NCBI GenBank assembly: GCA_036346395.1 | Contig: CM070609.1 | Span: forward strand, 49,362,777-49,426,776 | DNA from: Hsuehochloa calcarea | Lineage: Eukaryota; Streptophyta; Magnoliopsida; Poales; Poaceae | Direction of reading: 5' to 3' | DNA: 64,000 nucleotides | Shown here: positions 35,201 to 46,002 of the stretch, in pieces | Numbering within the stretch: the stretch's first letter is position 1 | Layout of the letters: every line of letters begins with the position of its first letter | Notes under the pieces: model-generated | Databases searched by the model: none | What the model was told of the DNA's origin: nothing | What the model saw: only the letters and a program-made list of their open reading frames with translations | Translations under genes and position numbers: made by a program

Positions 35201-36332
35201 TATTCTAACTGGACTAACTGTACCTTGCAACCTGATAGATCAGAAGTCCTATGAATGAAAAAGCTCTTAGCGAAACAAAAACATATTTGTTTTGTAAACT
35301 ATAAATCTTTCATTCGAACCTCGTTAAATTCTTGTTCTTCCATGTGCTTTCTTAACAATTACATCAGAAGATCAGAATGCTTTCAACTGTTTTTCATGGA
35401 AGAACACATTTCACTCCAGTGTATAAGTCAGTCCAGGACAAACCGGTCATGGTTGGTATCGATGATTACTGGCAGTAACGTACTAGTGAATCTGGAACTT
35501 TGTAATGATAACTCTAGGCTCTGGATTTTGCATACTTGCTTGTTCCTGCAATCTTTCAGCAATAACTACAAAGCCTGAAAGGATTACATGCAATACTACT
35601 GTATACCTTACTATGGAAAAAAGTGTCAGCTTTGTCATCCCGATTTTAAAAAAGGTAGCTTCTTGGAATAGTGTAATGCCATTTTCTTGTATTGCATAGC
35701 TGTATGAAATATTATAGATATCAAACAATTAAGGTAAAGTGCCAAGTTCCACGATAATGCATTTTTCCAGCTCATCAGTGAATACAATAATAGGTAAGAC
35801 TGATGTGGGTATACTTGTTGATGGAACTGTGAGGATAGATTTATTTTGAGGACCATAATTGTGTGCATCAAAGGTGCAGCTGTTTGGCGCACCACTGGTT
35901 TCTGACTGGTTTCAGTTACCGAATGATGTTATTGCCCATTTATAAGGTGATCAACAGATTGTAGTAAACTTTGTACAAAACTAAAGTTTTGCAGTTGAAC
36001 CACAGATTGCCAATTTGTAAGGTGACCTTCTTGCTACATGGTAGTGAAAGCAAAGCTGATAACCATATTGTTATTTATACTCTTCGTGCCAGTCAAAATT
36101 TCAAATATCAATTGACCAGTTTATAGTTCTCCATTGTAATGTAACGCAATGTGCTCCAACTGTGCAGGCTGCAAAAGCGTCGAGGCTTGAGAGATTTGAA
36201 ATACCAGCAAAGATTTTATTGCTGCCTGAACCATGGACCCCAGAGTCTGGGTTGGTGACTGCCGCGCTTAAACTGAAGAGGGAGCAGTTAAAGACCAAAT
36301 TTAAAGATGATCTGAACAAGCTCTATCACTGA
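26216..36332 (+). CDS. LACS8/9: Long-chain acyl-CoA synthetase (LACS8/LACS9-type), last eight coding exons
   Basis: The product activates long-chain fatty acids: fatty acid + ATP + CoA gives acyl-CoA + AMP + PPi. The LACS8/9 group acts at the ER or plastid envelope. Exons: 26216-26347, 26432-26605, 27240-27469, 27997-28114, 28518-28649, 28727-28861, 28928-29134, 36168-36332. All junctions are GT/AG and the joined frame is open for 430 codons to TGA at 36330-36332. Motifs: GVMITHGN in exon 1 (just after the missing P-loop), GYGSALT in exon 2, the adenylate-forming YGLTET in exon 4, YTGDIG and DRKKDIVK...GEYVSLGK in exon 6, and EPWTPESGLVTAALK in exon 8. Family members are about 690-720 aa, so roughly 270-290 N-terminal residues, including the membrane anchor and P-loop, are not in the window. 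The last intron is 7 kb and carries copias M and N. LACS8 versus LACS9 cannot be settled here. Confidence 0.93.
29451..29558 (-). repeat. Left (3') LTR of copia M
   Basis: The 108 bp LTR runs from TGTTATGAATC to ATTGTAACA and is followed by the polypurine complement CCCCCTC. It pairs with 35101-35210. Confidence 0.92.
29580..32440 (-). pseudogene. Copia M pol: integrase, RT, RNase H
   Basis: RNase H is an intact 258 aa frame at 29580-30356 (DPTRYRHLVGSLVYLVS; SAEAELRAMA; final ADFFTKPQTRAQY). RT is split over 30526-30819 (CRLRRALYGLKQAPRAWFARF) and 30868-31206 (KCKWVYKIKTRSDG, YKARLVARGF then a stop). Integrase pieces lie at 31675-32116 and a GAG-pre-integrase segment at 32031-32459 (HHRLGHLCGSHLSSL; CQGCKLGKQLQLPYH; HSDVWG). 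Stops and frame changes make it non-functional as read. Confidence 0.87.
32445..33183 (-). mobile_element. Truncated copia N nested in M
   Basis: The left LTR at 32445-32574 (TGTTATGAATAG to CTCTAACA, 130 bp) interrupts M's pre-integrase segment. Its polypurine complement follows at 32575, then a decayed RNase H region (32600-33183) homologous to 29590-30150. At about 33183 the sequence switches to M's protease. N therefore lacks integrase, gag, RT front and its right LTR, and roughly 100 bp of M is missing too. Best explained by one deletion after insertion. Confidence 0.75.
33184..34360 (-). pseudogene. Copia M gag and protease
   Basis: The gag start is MASVPSAAIPFLGTKLNGTN at 34360 reading left (frame 34115-34360). 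After a frameshift, a long frame to 33715 carries a zinc knuckle CX2CX4HX4C (CNYCKNFGHYYQRC), a serine/glutamine-rich linker, and the aspartic protease start WVLDSGASFHMT at about 33310-33350. Past 33183 the frame enters N sequence, so the C-terminal residues of that frame are chimeric. Confidence 0.8.
34361..35088 (-). other. GC-rich leader of copia M
   Basis: This lies between the gag start and the primer site. It is rich in GGC/GCG and contains a 26 bp tandem repeat CTTTAAAAGGCCGG... at about 34453-34503. Open frames on both strands here (for example 34511-35008) have no recognisable domain and are explained by composition. Confidence 0.65.
35089..35100 (-). other. Primer-binding site of copia M
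   Basis: The plus strand GCTCTGATACCA is the complement of TGGTATCAGAGC (tRNA-Met type) and directly abuts the right LTR. Confidence 0.93.
35101..35210 (-). repeat. Right (5') LTR of copia M
   Basis: The 110 bp LTR starts TGTTATGAATC immediately after the primer-binding complement and ends CTAACT at the GGACT target duplication. Confidence 0.92.
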
Positions 36333-36620
36333 GCCGGCAACAAATGTCACTTTGGCTACGTTATCGGCGAAGTACTTGACCTGTTTCTGAAGATCAATTG
36401 TGGACACTCATTAACCTGCAATAAATAATCCGTGTGTGTTTTGCCTAATCTGGAGTCTGTAAAGCTCTAAACGAGATTAACTCGCACGCAGTGTTTCAGC
36501 TTGTAGTCAGACTCATGCTAGGACTGGACAAGAACGGGAACATGGAGCAGTGTATTTGTGGGAGTTTCCATGTCTCGTTCATACTTTAGCCAGCATAAAT
36601 AAAGTTTCTCATCACTGCTC
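36333..36620 (+). other. LACS 3' untranslated region with polyadenylation signals
   Basis: Sequence downstream of the stop includes AATAAATAAT at about 36422 and a canonical AATAAA at 36598-36603. The latter is the likelier main signal. The 3' end itself cannot be placed without transcript data. Confidence 0.6.
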
Positions 36621-36801
36621 ACTGCTGCTTTTCCAACGGTATCTAGTTGCGAAGTTTGTGATGTGTTGTTTCATTTCATGAAGCATGAAAAAGACCAAAT
36701 TTAATGATGTTTTAAACACGAAAAAGAGTGTTGAAAGTTTTGTGATACCAATTATATTAAAATTTTGTACTCCATCTATTCCTCTATAGGTGCCAATATA
36801 T

Positions 36802-37618
36802 TGTTGGTGATATGCTCTAGAGACAATTATAGAGGTGATTGTATCACGTCTATGTTTATATGTTATTGAATAAGTATTATTATGTTCCTTGAATGAATAA
36901 TCGGTTATAAAGATTATCAAGTATGTGACTTGTTGGTGAATTTTTTTTTAATTTATGATGATGTCGTTCTAAATGTATCTTTAGTTGGATGTCATTGGTC
37001 GGAACACTAGTGACTATTGACTAGCACATGTATTGATTGATGATCATGTTTCACCGGTTATGGATATAGGGATATCGAATCAATAATGTAAACACATGTT
37101 GAAGAACATGGTATTGGATTGACCTATCTTGAGACACTGATGAGATTGTTATGATTTCATGTGTCATCAGTTGGTCTCAAGCAATCATTATGTATAATCC
37201 TTAGATCTGAGATCAATATGGTTTTCTACATGCGTAAGAGTACACTTTTGGGTTGCTAAATGCGATTCGTAAAGGTAGCTTTCGAGCACGCTATGAAACA
37301 TGCAGAGGAATGTGACTGGTCGGATATGAGATTTGCCCTCCTAACATAATACGAGAGATATCTCAGGCCACTCGATGTGGTTGGATAAAGAAAGTGCATG
37401 ATCATGCCACTTGTGGTTGAAGAGTTTGACCACATGATGTTATCCGACACTTGATCGAAAGTAATCAATAGTCTATGGATGACAAGATATCTCACCCGAG
37501 TTCAACCGGATATCGTGAGGCAAAGGAAGAATACACGAGTTGGTCATTTAGTTCGATCGATATGGACTAGTCGTGATGGAGATACTGGTGGTCGTAGTCT
37601 GCTCAAACATGATCACTA
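36802..37618 (+). repeat. LTR H1, part 1 (host of later insertions)
   Basis: It starts TGTTGGTGATATGC (common TGTTGGAAATATGCC-type copia LTR opening) and corresponds to the first ~820 bp of a ~1.6 kb LTR. It ends at TCACTA, the CACTA target copy at 37614-37618 of the inverted LTR H2. H1 continues at 45629. Confidence 0.8.
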
Positions 37619-38468
37619 TGTTGGGTTACGGTAAGCTACGATAGCACAAAACAAAAATTTATCGCAAGCAACCAAGGAACCTCTGCTAGTAATAGATCAC
37701 GAGATTACCACTAGACGCGGTCGACTCGTAGCGAAGTAGAGTCGATGTAGCGAGTAGATGCATCGTAGTCGTGACTTCGCCGCGCGTGTCCGCTCATCCG
37801 AGTGGTCGCACTCGGCCGCGCAACTTCTCCTCCCTCGGTGATCGCCACGAAGTTGCGGATCGCCCTAGTGCCGATGCTTTGCAACAATACCTTCGAGGTA
37901 TTCACACGACGGGCAGGACACCACGCTACCAGTAGTGCAAGCATCGCGCGTGGTTGAGGATTGCTTGGTTGTTAGAGTTTCGGAGTTCTTCCAAAGATCA
38001 TCATCGACCCATGCCACCGCCTCTATTTATATAGGCATCAATGATGGGTGTCGAACTTGAGGCCCATTAGGAACTCATGGCCTATATAAATTCGGATCAC
38101 CATCCAAACCAAATCCTTGCCCTTTAAGTGTGCGACCCTACAGGTTCATGTGTAATCGATTGTGACTCGGAAACTCGTTTTCGACCACTAGTCGTTAGCG
38201 GTACCTAGCAGCACATAACGATTCCCAAACACACACAGAATATATCGGACGAACCTTAATGTAATATGATCTATGACAAGATCCATATCACTAACGACTA
38301 GCTTGTATCTCTATACGACTCAGCTCATATTTGGTCTCGACCACTTAGTGATAATGTTCGATCAATTTACGACCAAAGACGTATCTCCATACGACTAGTC
38401 CGCATCTGATCGAACTGAAAGACCTTCTCGTGTATTCTCCCTTTGTCTCACGATATCTGGTTGAACTC
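37619..38468 (-). repeat. Solo LTR H2, part 1 (inverted relative to H1)
   Basis: Read on the plus strand this is the right-terminal part of the LTR (TGTTGGGTTACGG...), so the LTR is in minus orientation. It is interrupted by copia G (target AACTC at 38464-38468). The remainder is 44909-45623. CACTA copies at 37614-37618 and 45624-45628 bound H2. No internal element sequence is present, so it is a solo LTR of about 1.56 kb. It holds a TATATAAATAGAGG TATA-type box at about 38022 (minus sense). Confidence 0.85.
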
Positions 38469-39475
38469 TGTTGAATATCTAGTCAAATTTCGGCATATTT
38501 TAATCCAGAAATTAAGCATATAAAACATGACAAACAAGAGCATGAGTGATTCAACAATGATGTATTCATATTCGCTAATGAACAGACAACAAAGCAGATC
38601 CTATTAACATATTCATAGCGCACGTAAACATCGATAAGTTCTCGTGGTATACCTCGGGGGCCTGTTCGTGACACCGGATGCGCCGTTACCACCAGTCGAC
38701 ATGATGGCCTATTCGATGTAGTCGATCGAGGCGTGACGCAGGACGAGGCGTGATGCAGGAAGATGTTCGCCGTGCAGTATCGCGAGCAGTTCACCACCGT
38801 GATGAAGACGGTCACAGACGAGCAATGCGCTAACGCGCCCCCAAAAACTTGATCGCCGCCTACCCGGCGGTACTCAACCGGACGGAGTTTCGAGGCCTAC
38901 TCGCCTGAGCCTTCGCGCGCAAGGTTCTCAACCGAGATTACAGAGCAAAGAACAACAAAGAATGTAATGCAGCGAGTAGTTCAGATCCCTTTATGGAGTA
39001 GAGAGCCTTTCCTCCTCAGTAACAGCAAAAACGAAGAGACTAGTAACTGCAGCCATTAGTCACTAGCAACTGCCTCCATTACTCCTCCTCGAATAAAGAA
39101 AAACGAAGAGACTAGTAATCGCTGCGGCCATTATCGCCATTTCGAGTCGCGTTCGATTTTCAATAGATAAAGAAAACGCACCGCACCCGGACACGCTCGC
39201 GACGCGCGCAAGACACACACGCACACGCACACGCATCGCATCAAGACAAGACGGCGCACGGCGCGCGCGTGGCGTGGCGAGGCGAAGGATGAGCGAGCAG
39301 CGCTGCGTGTCTGTGCCTCTCCAATTGCACAAGGGGTTACCACATTCCACCTTTTAAAGTGGTGTAACTCCTATTCAATTCTCCATATGGGACTAATCAA
39401 ATTTTTCATGTGGGCCTAGGAATTTCATTTGATTAATTGTTAAATTAAAATGGTCCAAGCCCAATTAATCCAACA
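38469..39475 (-). repeat. Left (3') LTR of copia G
   Basis: The 1007 bp LTR runs from TGTTGAATATCTAG to AATCCAACA and is followed by the polypurine complement ATCCCCACC. It contains a (CA/CG)-rich run ACACACGCACACGCACACG at about 39213-39231 and a degenerate direct repeat of AACGAAGAGACTAGTAA at 39031 and 39105. Confidence 0.93.
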
Positions 39476-40014
39476 ATCCCCACCAAATTTCAAGGCACAC
39501 AAGAAATGCTCTCACCCCGCTTGTTGTTATGATATACCAAAGTTTCGATGGAGACTGTTGTTGAACATCCACCTAGGAAAGAAGTTACACTCATTCACAA
39601 TCAACAATGGACTATGCCTTGAATTGACAGTTTTGTGTGAACAAGTTTTACCTAATTCCTTTACTAGTACTAGGCTGCCTAAAGCATCCCCTCTGGTTGG
39701 AGCGTATAAGTCATACTCCAGGCCTATTCATGAGTATCTAGAGATCACCCAAATCTCATAGACTGTGACCAAAGAAATGAACTCATATAGGTGTGTTCCT
39801 TCTAAGATGTCCCAGAGGCGACATCTCTCGCTTTAAATAAGCCACTCTGATCACATTAAGGTAAAACCAACTCGCCATACAGTAAAAGGAAAGAAGCGCA
39901 TCATTGAAGAAATGAGCCTCAGAAGGTCTCTCCTCCCGACCAACCAAACTTGTTTCATCATCCTACTTCACGGGATCTCCGATCACGTAGAACAAGTTAC
40001 CACTATGGTATGAC

Positions 40015-43000
40015 TCATGTGGGTCTCAGGCCCATCTCACTCGATGCACTATCTATCACATTACGTGATAAACCCTTTGTAAATTGGTCGGCCAGATTCT
40101 TAGCTGTCTGGACATAGTCCAGTGCTATCACTCCGGAGTTTTTCAGCTTTCTGACAGACTTCAACCGCCTCTTAACATGCCTAGATGACTTCATGTTGTC
40201 CTTAGAACTGTTCACCTTGATAATTACAGTCTGATTATCACAGTTCATTAGATAGCCAGACGGTTTTTCAACCACAGCAAATCCATAAGGAGTTCACGGC
40301 CACTCGGCTTCAACAAAGGCATGATCTAATGCCGTGAGTTCCGCTCCATTGTTGACCTCGTTAAGATGGTCTGCTTGCAAGACTTCCAGGAAACAGCACC
40401 ACCTCCAAGTGTGAACACATATCCACTCGTGGCTTTTATCTCATCAGCATCAGAGATCCAGTTTGAATCACTATAGCCCTCTAGTACCTTTGGGTACCCA
40501 GCATAGTGAATACCATAGCTCATGGTTGCCTTTATATAGCGCATCACTCTCTCAAGAGCACGCCAATGATCATCTCCTGATTCAAACAAACCTGCTTAGC
40601 TTGCTCACAAAGAAACGAGATGTCAGCCTCGAGAAAAGAGCTAAATACATCAATGAGCCAATAACTGAGTATCTCAATTGATCCCTTGTTATTCTTCTGG
40701 TTTTCCTCAATAACACACTAGGATCATAAGGAGTAGAAACAGGCTTGCAAATACTATAACCAAAGCGACTCAAGACCTTCTCCACATAATGGGATTGCAC
40801 AAGTGTAACCCCACCATCACCTCCTCTCAGTAGCTTAATGTTAAGAATTACATCAGCCACTCCCAAATCTTTCATTTCAAAACTCTTGGACAGAAAGTCC
40901 TTGACCTCCTCAATCACATTGAGGTTGGTCCCAAAATCGAGATGTCATCAACATACAAGCACAAGATCACTCCTTCTCCCCCACCATAGCGATAGTACAC
41001 ACATCTGTCGGCTTCATTCACAACAAAGCCAGCAGATGTCAAAGTTATGTCGAACTTCTCATGCCATTGCTTAGGTGCTTGCTTTAGGCCATACAAAGAT
41101 TTTAACAACTTGCACACCTTTCCTTCTTGACCTTCTACCACAAACCCGTCTGGCTGATCCATATAAATCTCCTCCTCCAACTCTCCATTTAGGAAAGCTG
41201 TCTTAACGTCCATTTGATGGACGAGAAGACCATAAGAAGCAGCCAGGGCAAGTAGTACTCGAATTGTGGTCAATCGGGCAACAGTGAATAAGTATCAAAG
41301 AAATCCTCGCCTTCTTTCTGAGTATAACCCTTGGCCACAAGCCTTGCCTTGTACTTTTCAATTGTACCATCAGGCCTAAGCTTTTTCTTGAAAACCCATT
41401 TACATCCTACAGGTTTACACCCATAAGGACGGTCAACGATCTCCCAAGTTCCATTAGACATAATAGAATCCATCTCACTCCGCATCGCTTCCTTCCAAAG
41501 AGTCGCGTCGGAGAAGAATATGCCTCTTCAATGGTTCTTGAGTATCATCCATGAGGTATACAATGAAATCATCACCAAAAGATTTTGCAATCCTCTGCCT
41601 CTTACTCTTTCGAGTCCCTTCATTGTTATCCTCCTCGTGATTTTTCATAGGCGCTTGTTCACCATGTTCTATCGGCACAAAAGAATCAAGGGAAATTATA
41701 GGTTCTTGACTAGATGAGCTAGGTACATCACATTTCATAGGAAATTCATTCTCAAAAATGTAGCATCTCTCGACTCTATGATTGTACCAACACGCACGCC
41801 GTGTACTCCAGCTTTTTATAATTAAGAACCTATAACCCACGTTGTGCATAGCATAACCAAGAAATACACAATCTACGGTTTTGGTCCAAGTTTGCGCTTC
41901 TTGACAATTGGCACGTTAACTTTGGCCAAACATCCCCAGCGCAAGTATGAGAGAGTCAACTTCTTCTTTTCCCATTCCTCGAATGGTGTTACTTTATTCT
42001 TTGTAGGAACTCTATTCGTGACATGACATGCGGTCAATATAGCCTCACCCCACCATTCCTTAGAAAGTCCCGCAGTTGTCTAACATGGCGTTAACCAAAT
42101 CGCTTAGAGTGCGATTTTTCTTTCGCAACCCCGCTTGATTCGGGAGAATAGGAGGCGCCCTTTCATGAATAATTCCATGTTCCTCGCAAAATAAAGTAAA
42201 CTCATTTGAAAAATACTCTCCCACGATCGACCTTATCCGCTTGATTTTCCTCTCGAGTTGGTTTTCTACCTCAGCTTTATAGATCTTAAAGAAATCAAAT
42301 GCTTCATCTTTTGTTTTCAATAAATACACATAGCAAAATCTAGTGCAATCATCTATAAGCGTCATGAAATATTTCTTTCCACCTTTAGTCAACACGCCAT
42401 TCATCTCGCACAAATCGGAATGAATGAGTTCTAACGGTGCCAAATTCCTCGCCTCTTTTGCTGCCTTGTGAGGCTTGCGAGGTTGTTTCGATTGAACACA
42501 CGTATGGCACTTAGAACCTTTGACCAAAGTGAATTTCGGGATTAAACTCATATTGGCTAAGCGCGTCATACACCCAAAGTTAACATGACAAAGTCGTGAA
42601 TGCCAAACATTAGATTCATCATCATCGTTACACGCATGGTTCACAACTTTATTATAGGAATCCATCAAAGAGAAACGAAACAAGCCTCCGCCTCATAACC
42701 TTTACCAACAAATGTTCCATACTTGGACACGACACATTTATTGGACTCAAATGTAAGCCTAAAACCATCTCTACACAGTAGAGATCCACTGACGAGATTC
42801 TTCTTTATAGAGGGGACATGCTGCACGTTCTTCAGATGCACGGTCTTTCCCGAAGTAAACTTCAGATCGACCATACCAACACCATGAACAGATGCATGCG
42901 ATCCGCTCCCATCAACAAGGAGCAACCTCGATGACTGATAAGATGAAAATAAGGAAACATCAAGACACACATGAATATTAGCACCGTGTCAACCCACCAC

Positions 43001-43869
43001 TCGTGTGATTGACAAACAGAGAGAATCAGAGGTAAATAATTACCGCACTCCGATGTTCCTCCAAAGATTACTAATAATCATGTTGGTCGACTTCTTCGCT
43101 TATCCTTGCGGTCCGGACAATCCTTAGCCCAATGACCGAATCACCGCACACAAAGCAACCGCCTTTCCTTTGCCTTTCTTCTTAAACTCAAGATAGCCTT
43201 AGGCTTGACAAAAGGCTTATTTTTCTTCTTATTGTGGATAGCCCGAGGGTTCTTCTTACGCACTAAATTGGCACTAGAACCTCCTCAAGAAGAACTTTCT
43301 TGCCACGAGTATCTTTTGCTCCTCGCCTTCTCTTCAACACCAAGAGTGCCAATGAGATCAAGAACACCGAACTCCCGCCTCTTGTGTTTTAGAGAGGTAG
43401 CAAAATCCGACCAAGAAGGTGGTAACTTGGCGATAATACCGCCACCACAAACTTGTCCAGAACTCACACTTATTATGCTCAAGCTCCTTTGCTGCCTCAA
43501 TCTCATGAGCTTGTTCTACTACGTAACGATCATCGACCATCTTGTAGTCATAGAACTCGCTCCATGACATACCACTCCGCAAAGATCGTGAACTCGAACT
43601 TGGCCTCAAGTGCATCCCACATCTCTTGCCCGTAGGCAAATGCATGTACACATCCACAATGTTATCTCGCCAAGATGTTGACAAGTGCACTCAAACAAGT
43701 TATCCGCTAAATTGAACTTATGCTCGTCCTCGCAGATAGAGGCTCGGGCTTGCCTTGTGCAACATGAAAACATTCCATGGCAAGAAACCACGTGATAGCA
43801 CGCACGCCATCTCTTAAAATTGGAACCATCAAACCGAGGGTGCGGCTTAAGTGACGCAAAGAAAGCCAA
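40015..43869 (-). pseudogene. Copia G gag-pol polyprotein, lightly frameshifted
   Basis: The start is MAFFASLKPHPRFDGSNFKRW at 43869 reading left. Gag pieces run to about 43205, a zinc knuckle beginning CFVCG lies near 43130-43165, the protease region is at 42665-42970, and pre-integrase/integrase at 42060-42683 (WHSRLCHVNFGCMTRL; LIDDCTRFCYVYLLKTKDE). RT is at 40582-41485 (GCKWVFKKKLRPDG; MDVKTAFLNGELEEEIYMDQ; LYGLKQAPKQWHEKF; YVDDISILG). RNase H is at 40015-40589, where DQFTKGLSRNVID ends the protein. The integrase DRGGEY-type motif reads S-I-V-G-E-Y because of a CAG-for-CG type change plus a G-run change at about 42220-42232. Few changes separate it from a continuous frame. Confidence 0.88.
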
Positions 43870-43900
43870 CTACCGAAAAAGACCTATCAAGTTTTTGGAT

Positions 43901-44908
43901 TGTTGAATATCTAGTCAAATTTGGCATATTTTAATCCGAAATTAAGCATATAAAACATGACAAACAAGAGCATGAGTGATTCAACAATGATGTATTCATA
44001 TTCGCTAATGAACAGGACAACAGCAGATCCTATTAACATATTCATAGCGCCGTAAACATCGATAAGTTCTCGTGGTATACCTCGGGCGGGGCGATGTTCA
44101 GGATAACGGATGCGCCGCTACCACCAATCGACATGATGGCCTATTCGATGTAGTCGATCGAGGCGTGACGCAGACGAGGCGTGATGCAGAAGATGTTCGC
44201 CGGCAAGATCGCGAGCGATTCACCACCGTGATGAAGACGGTCACAGAACGAGCAGCGCGCGCATGCGCTCCCCAAAACTTGATCGCCCGTCTACCCGAAA
44301 GGTACTCAACCGGACGGAGTTTCGAGGCCTACTCGCCTGTGAGCCTTCGCGCGCAAGGTTTCAACCGAGATTACAGAGCAAGAACAACAAAGAATGTAAT
44401 GCATGAGTAGTCTGCATCCTTTTATGGAGTAGAGAGCCTTTCCTCCTCGCAGAATAAAGAAAACGAAGAGACTAGTAATCGCAGCCATTAGTCACTAGCA
44501 AGCGCCTCCATTACTCCTCCTCGAATAAAAAAAACGAAGAGACTAGTAATCGCGGCCATTATCGCCACTCGAAGTCGGCGCTTTTGATTTTCAATAGATA
44601 AAGAAAACGCGCCGCACTTCGACACGCGCAGACGCTACAAGACACACGCACACGCACACGCACGCGCAGCACGCAAGACGGCACGGCACGCGCGCGCGTG
44701 GCGTGGCGAGGCGAAGCGAGAGCAGCGAGCAGCAGGCGTGTCTGTGCTCTCTCCAATTGCACAAGGGGGTTACCACATTCCACCTTTTAAAGTGGTGTAA
44801 CTCCTATTCAATTCTCCATATGGGACTAATCAAATTTTTCATGTGGGCCTAGGAATTTCATTTGATTAATTGTTAAATTAAAATGGTCCAAGCCCAATTA
44901 ATCCAACA
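43901..44908 (-). repeat. Right (5') LTR of copia G
   Basis: This 1008 bp partner of 38469-39475 has the same termini. Compared with the left copy it has small indels concentrated in the GC-rich middle. One example is ATCGCAGCC at 44478 against ACTGCAGCC at 39047. Confidence 0.93.
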
Positions 44909-45623
44909 AACTCTAGGTGAGATGTTGTCTCATCCATGGACTGTTCAATACTTTCTCGATCGAGTGTCGGATAACTTCTTGTGGTCGACACTTCGACCAC
45001 TTGTGGCATGGCCATGCATTTTCTTTATCCGACCACAACGAGGGGCCCAGAGACATCTCTCCTGTTATGTTAGAAGGGGCAAATATCATATCTGACCAGT
45101 CACATCCCTCCGCATGTTTAATAGCATACCTGAAAGCTACCTTTATAACTACCTAGTTACGAGTAGCGTTTGGCAACCCTAAGAGTGCTATTACACATGT
45201 AGGGAACCATACTGATCTCAGGTCTAAGGATTTATACATCATCATTACTTGAGACCAACTAATGACACATAGAATCATAACAATCTCAATAGTGTCTCAC
45301 GGTGGGTCTATCCAACCCCATGTTCTCTAACACGTGTTCACATTATTGATTCGATATCCCTATATCCATGATCGATGAAACATGGTCATCAATCAATACA
45401 TGTGCTGGTCGTAGAGTCACTGGTGTTCTGACTAGTGACATCCGACCAGAGATACATTTAGAACGACATCATATATGCTAAAGAGTTTCACCAACAAGTC
45501 ACATACTCATTGATCTATAGAACTGATGATTCATTCAAGGAACATGATAACATATTATCCAACATTATGAACATAACGAAATATAATAATCTTTATGATT
45601 GCCTCTAAGGCATATTTCCAACA
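44909..45623 (-). repeat. Solo LTR H2, part 2
   Basis: It continues 37619-38468 after copia G and ends TTTCCAACA at 45623. On the minus strand this is the LTR start TGTTGGAAATATGCC. The sequence 45624-45628 (CACTA) is the right target copy. Confidence 0.85.
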
Positions 45624-45628
45624 CACTA

Positions 45629-46002
45629 TGTGGACGAAACCTAGTCGTTAGGAGTTACAAACTGGTTGAGACCAAATATGAACTGGTCATATAGAGATAC
45701 AAGCTGGTCGTTAGTGATATGGACCTAGTCATATATCATATTGCATTAAGTTTCATTAGATATAATTTGTGTGTATTCGGGAATCATTATGTTCTGCTAG
45801 GTACCAGTAGCGACTCGAGGTCGGAAAAGGTTTCCGAGTCACAACCGAACTACACATGAACCTACAGGGTCACACACTTAACGGGTTGGAACAAACCAGT
45901 ATGATACGATTAGTCAAACGTGTTCGGATATGATCTGTCACAGGCACTATATAAGGAGATGCTTGAGGTTATGGGGAGACATGCGTAACAGAGGAGACAT
46001 AC
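45629..46002 (+). repeat. LTR H1, part 2
   Basis: H1 resumes after H2 with sequence homologous to the middle of the family LTR (CTAGTCGTTAGGAG..., TTTCCGAGTCACAACCG, then TATATAAGGAG at about 45950, the probable TATA box). It ends at the CATAC target copy of element D (45998-46002). Confidence 0.8.

Larger units (their letters stand above)
29451..35210 (-). mobile_element. Ty1/copia element M, short LTRs, in the LACS intron
   Basis: It is flanked by the target duplication GGACT at 29446-29450 and 35211-35215. It lies antisense to LACS. Plus-coordinate order: 3' LTR, C-rich polypurine complement (29559-29566), RNase H, RT, integrase, nested element N, protease/gag, leader, primer site, 5' LTR. 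The two LTRs (108 and 110 bp) differ at roughly nine to ten positions, so the insertion is not recent. The terminal CA of the right copy is mutated to CT. Confidence 0.93.
29135..36167 (+). other. Last LACS intron, 7.0 kb, loaded with retrotransposons
   Basis: The donor GT is at 29135 after exon 7 and the acceptor TGTGCAG ends at 36167. Without the copia M insertion and one target copy (5765 bp) it would be about 1.27 kb. The sequences 29135-29450 and 35216-36167 are ordinary AT-rich intron, in which I see no exon. Confidence 0.85.
38469..44908 (-). mobile_element. Full-length Ty1/copia element G
   Basis: This is a 6440 bp complete element with matching LTRs (38469-39475 and 43901-44908) and target duplication AACTC at 38464-38468 and 44909-44913. 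The coding strand is minus. It is inserted in solo LTR H2. LTR differences are mostly indels, some at CTG sites, so age cannot be trusted, but the element looks young. Confidence 0.95.

Noticed and set aside
37619..45623. Inverted-repeat transposon or foldback element formed by H1 and H2
   Set aside because: The inverted orientation comes from one LTR inserted in another: CACTA duplications flank H2 alone, and H1 sequence continues on both sides.
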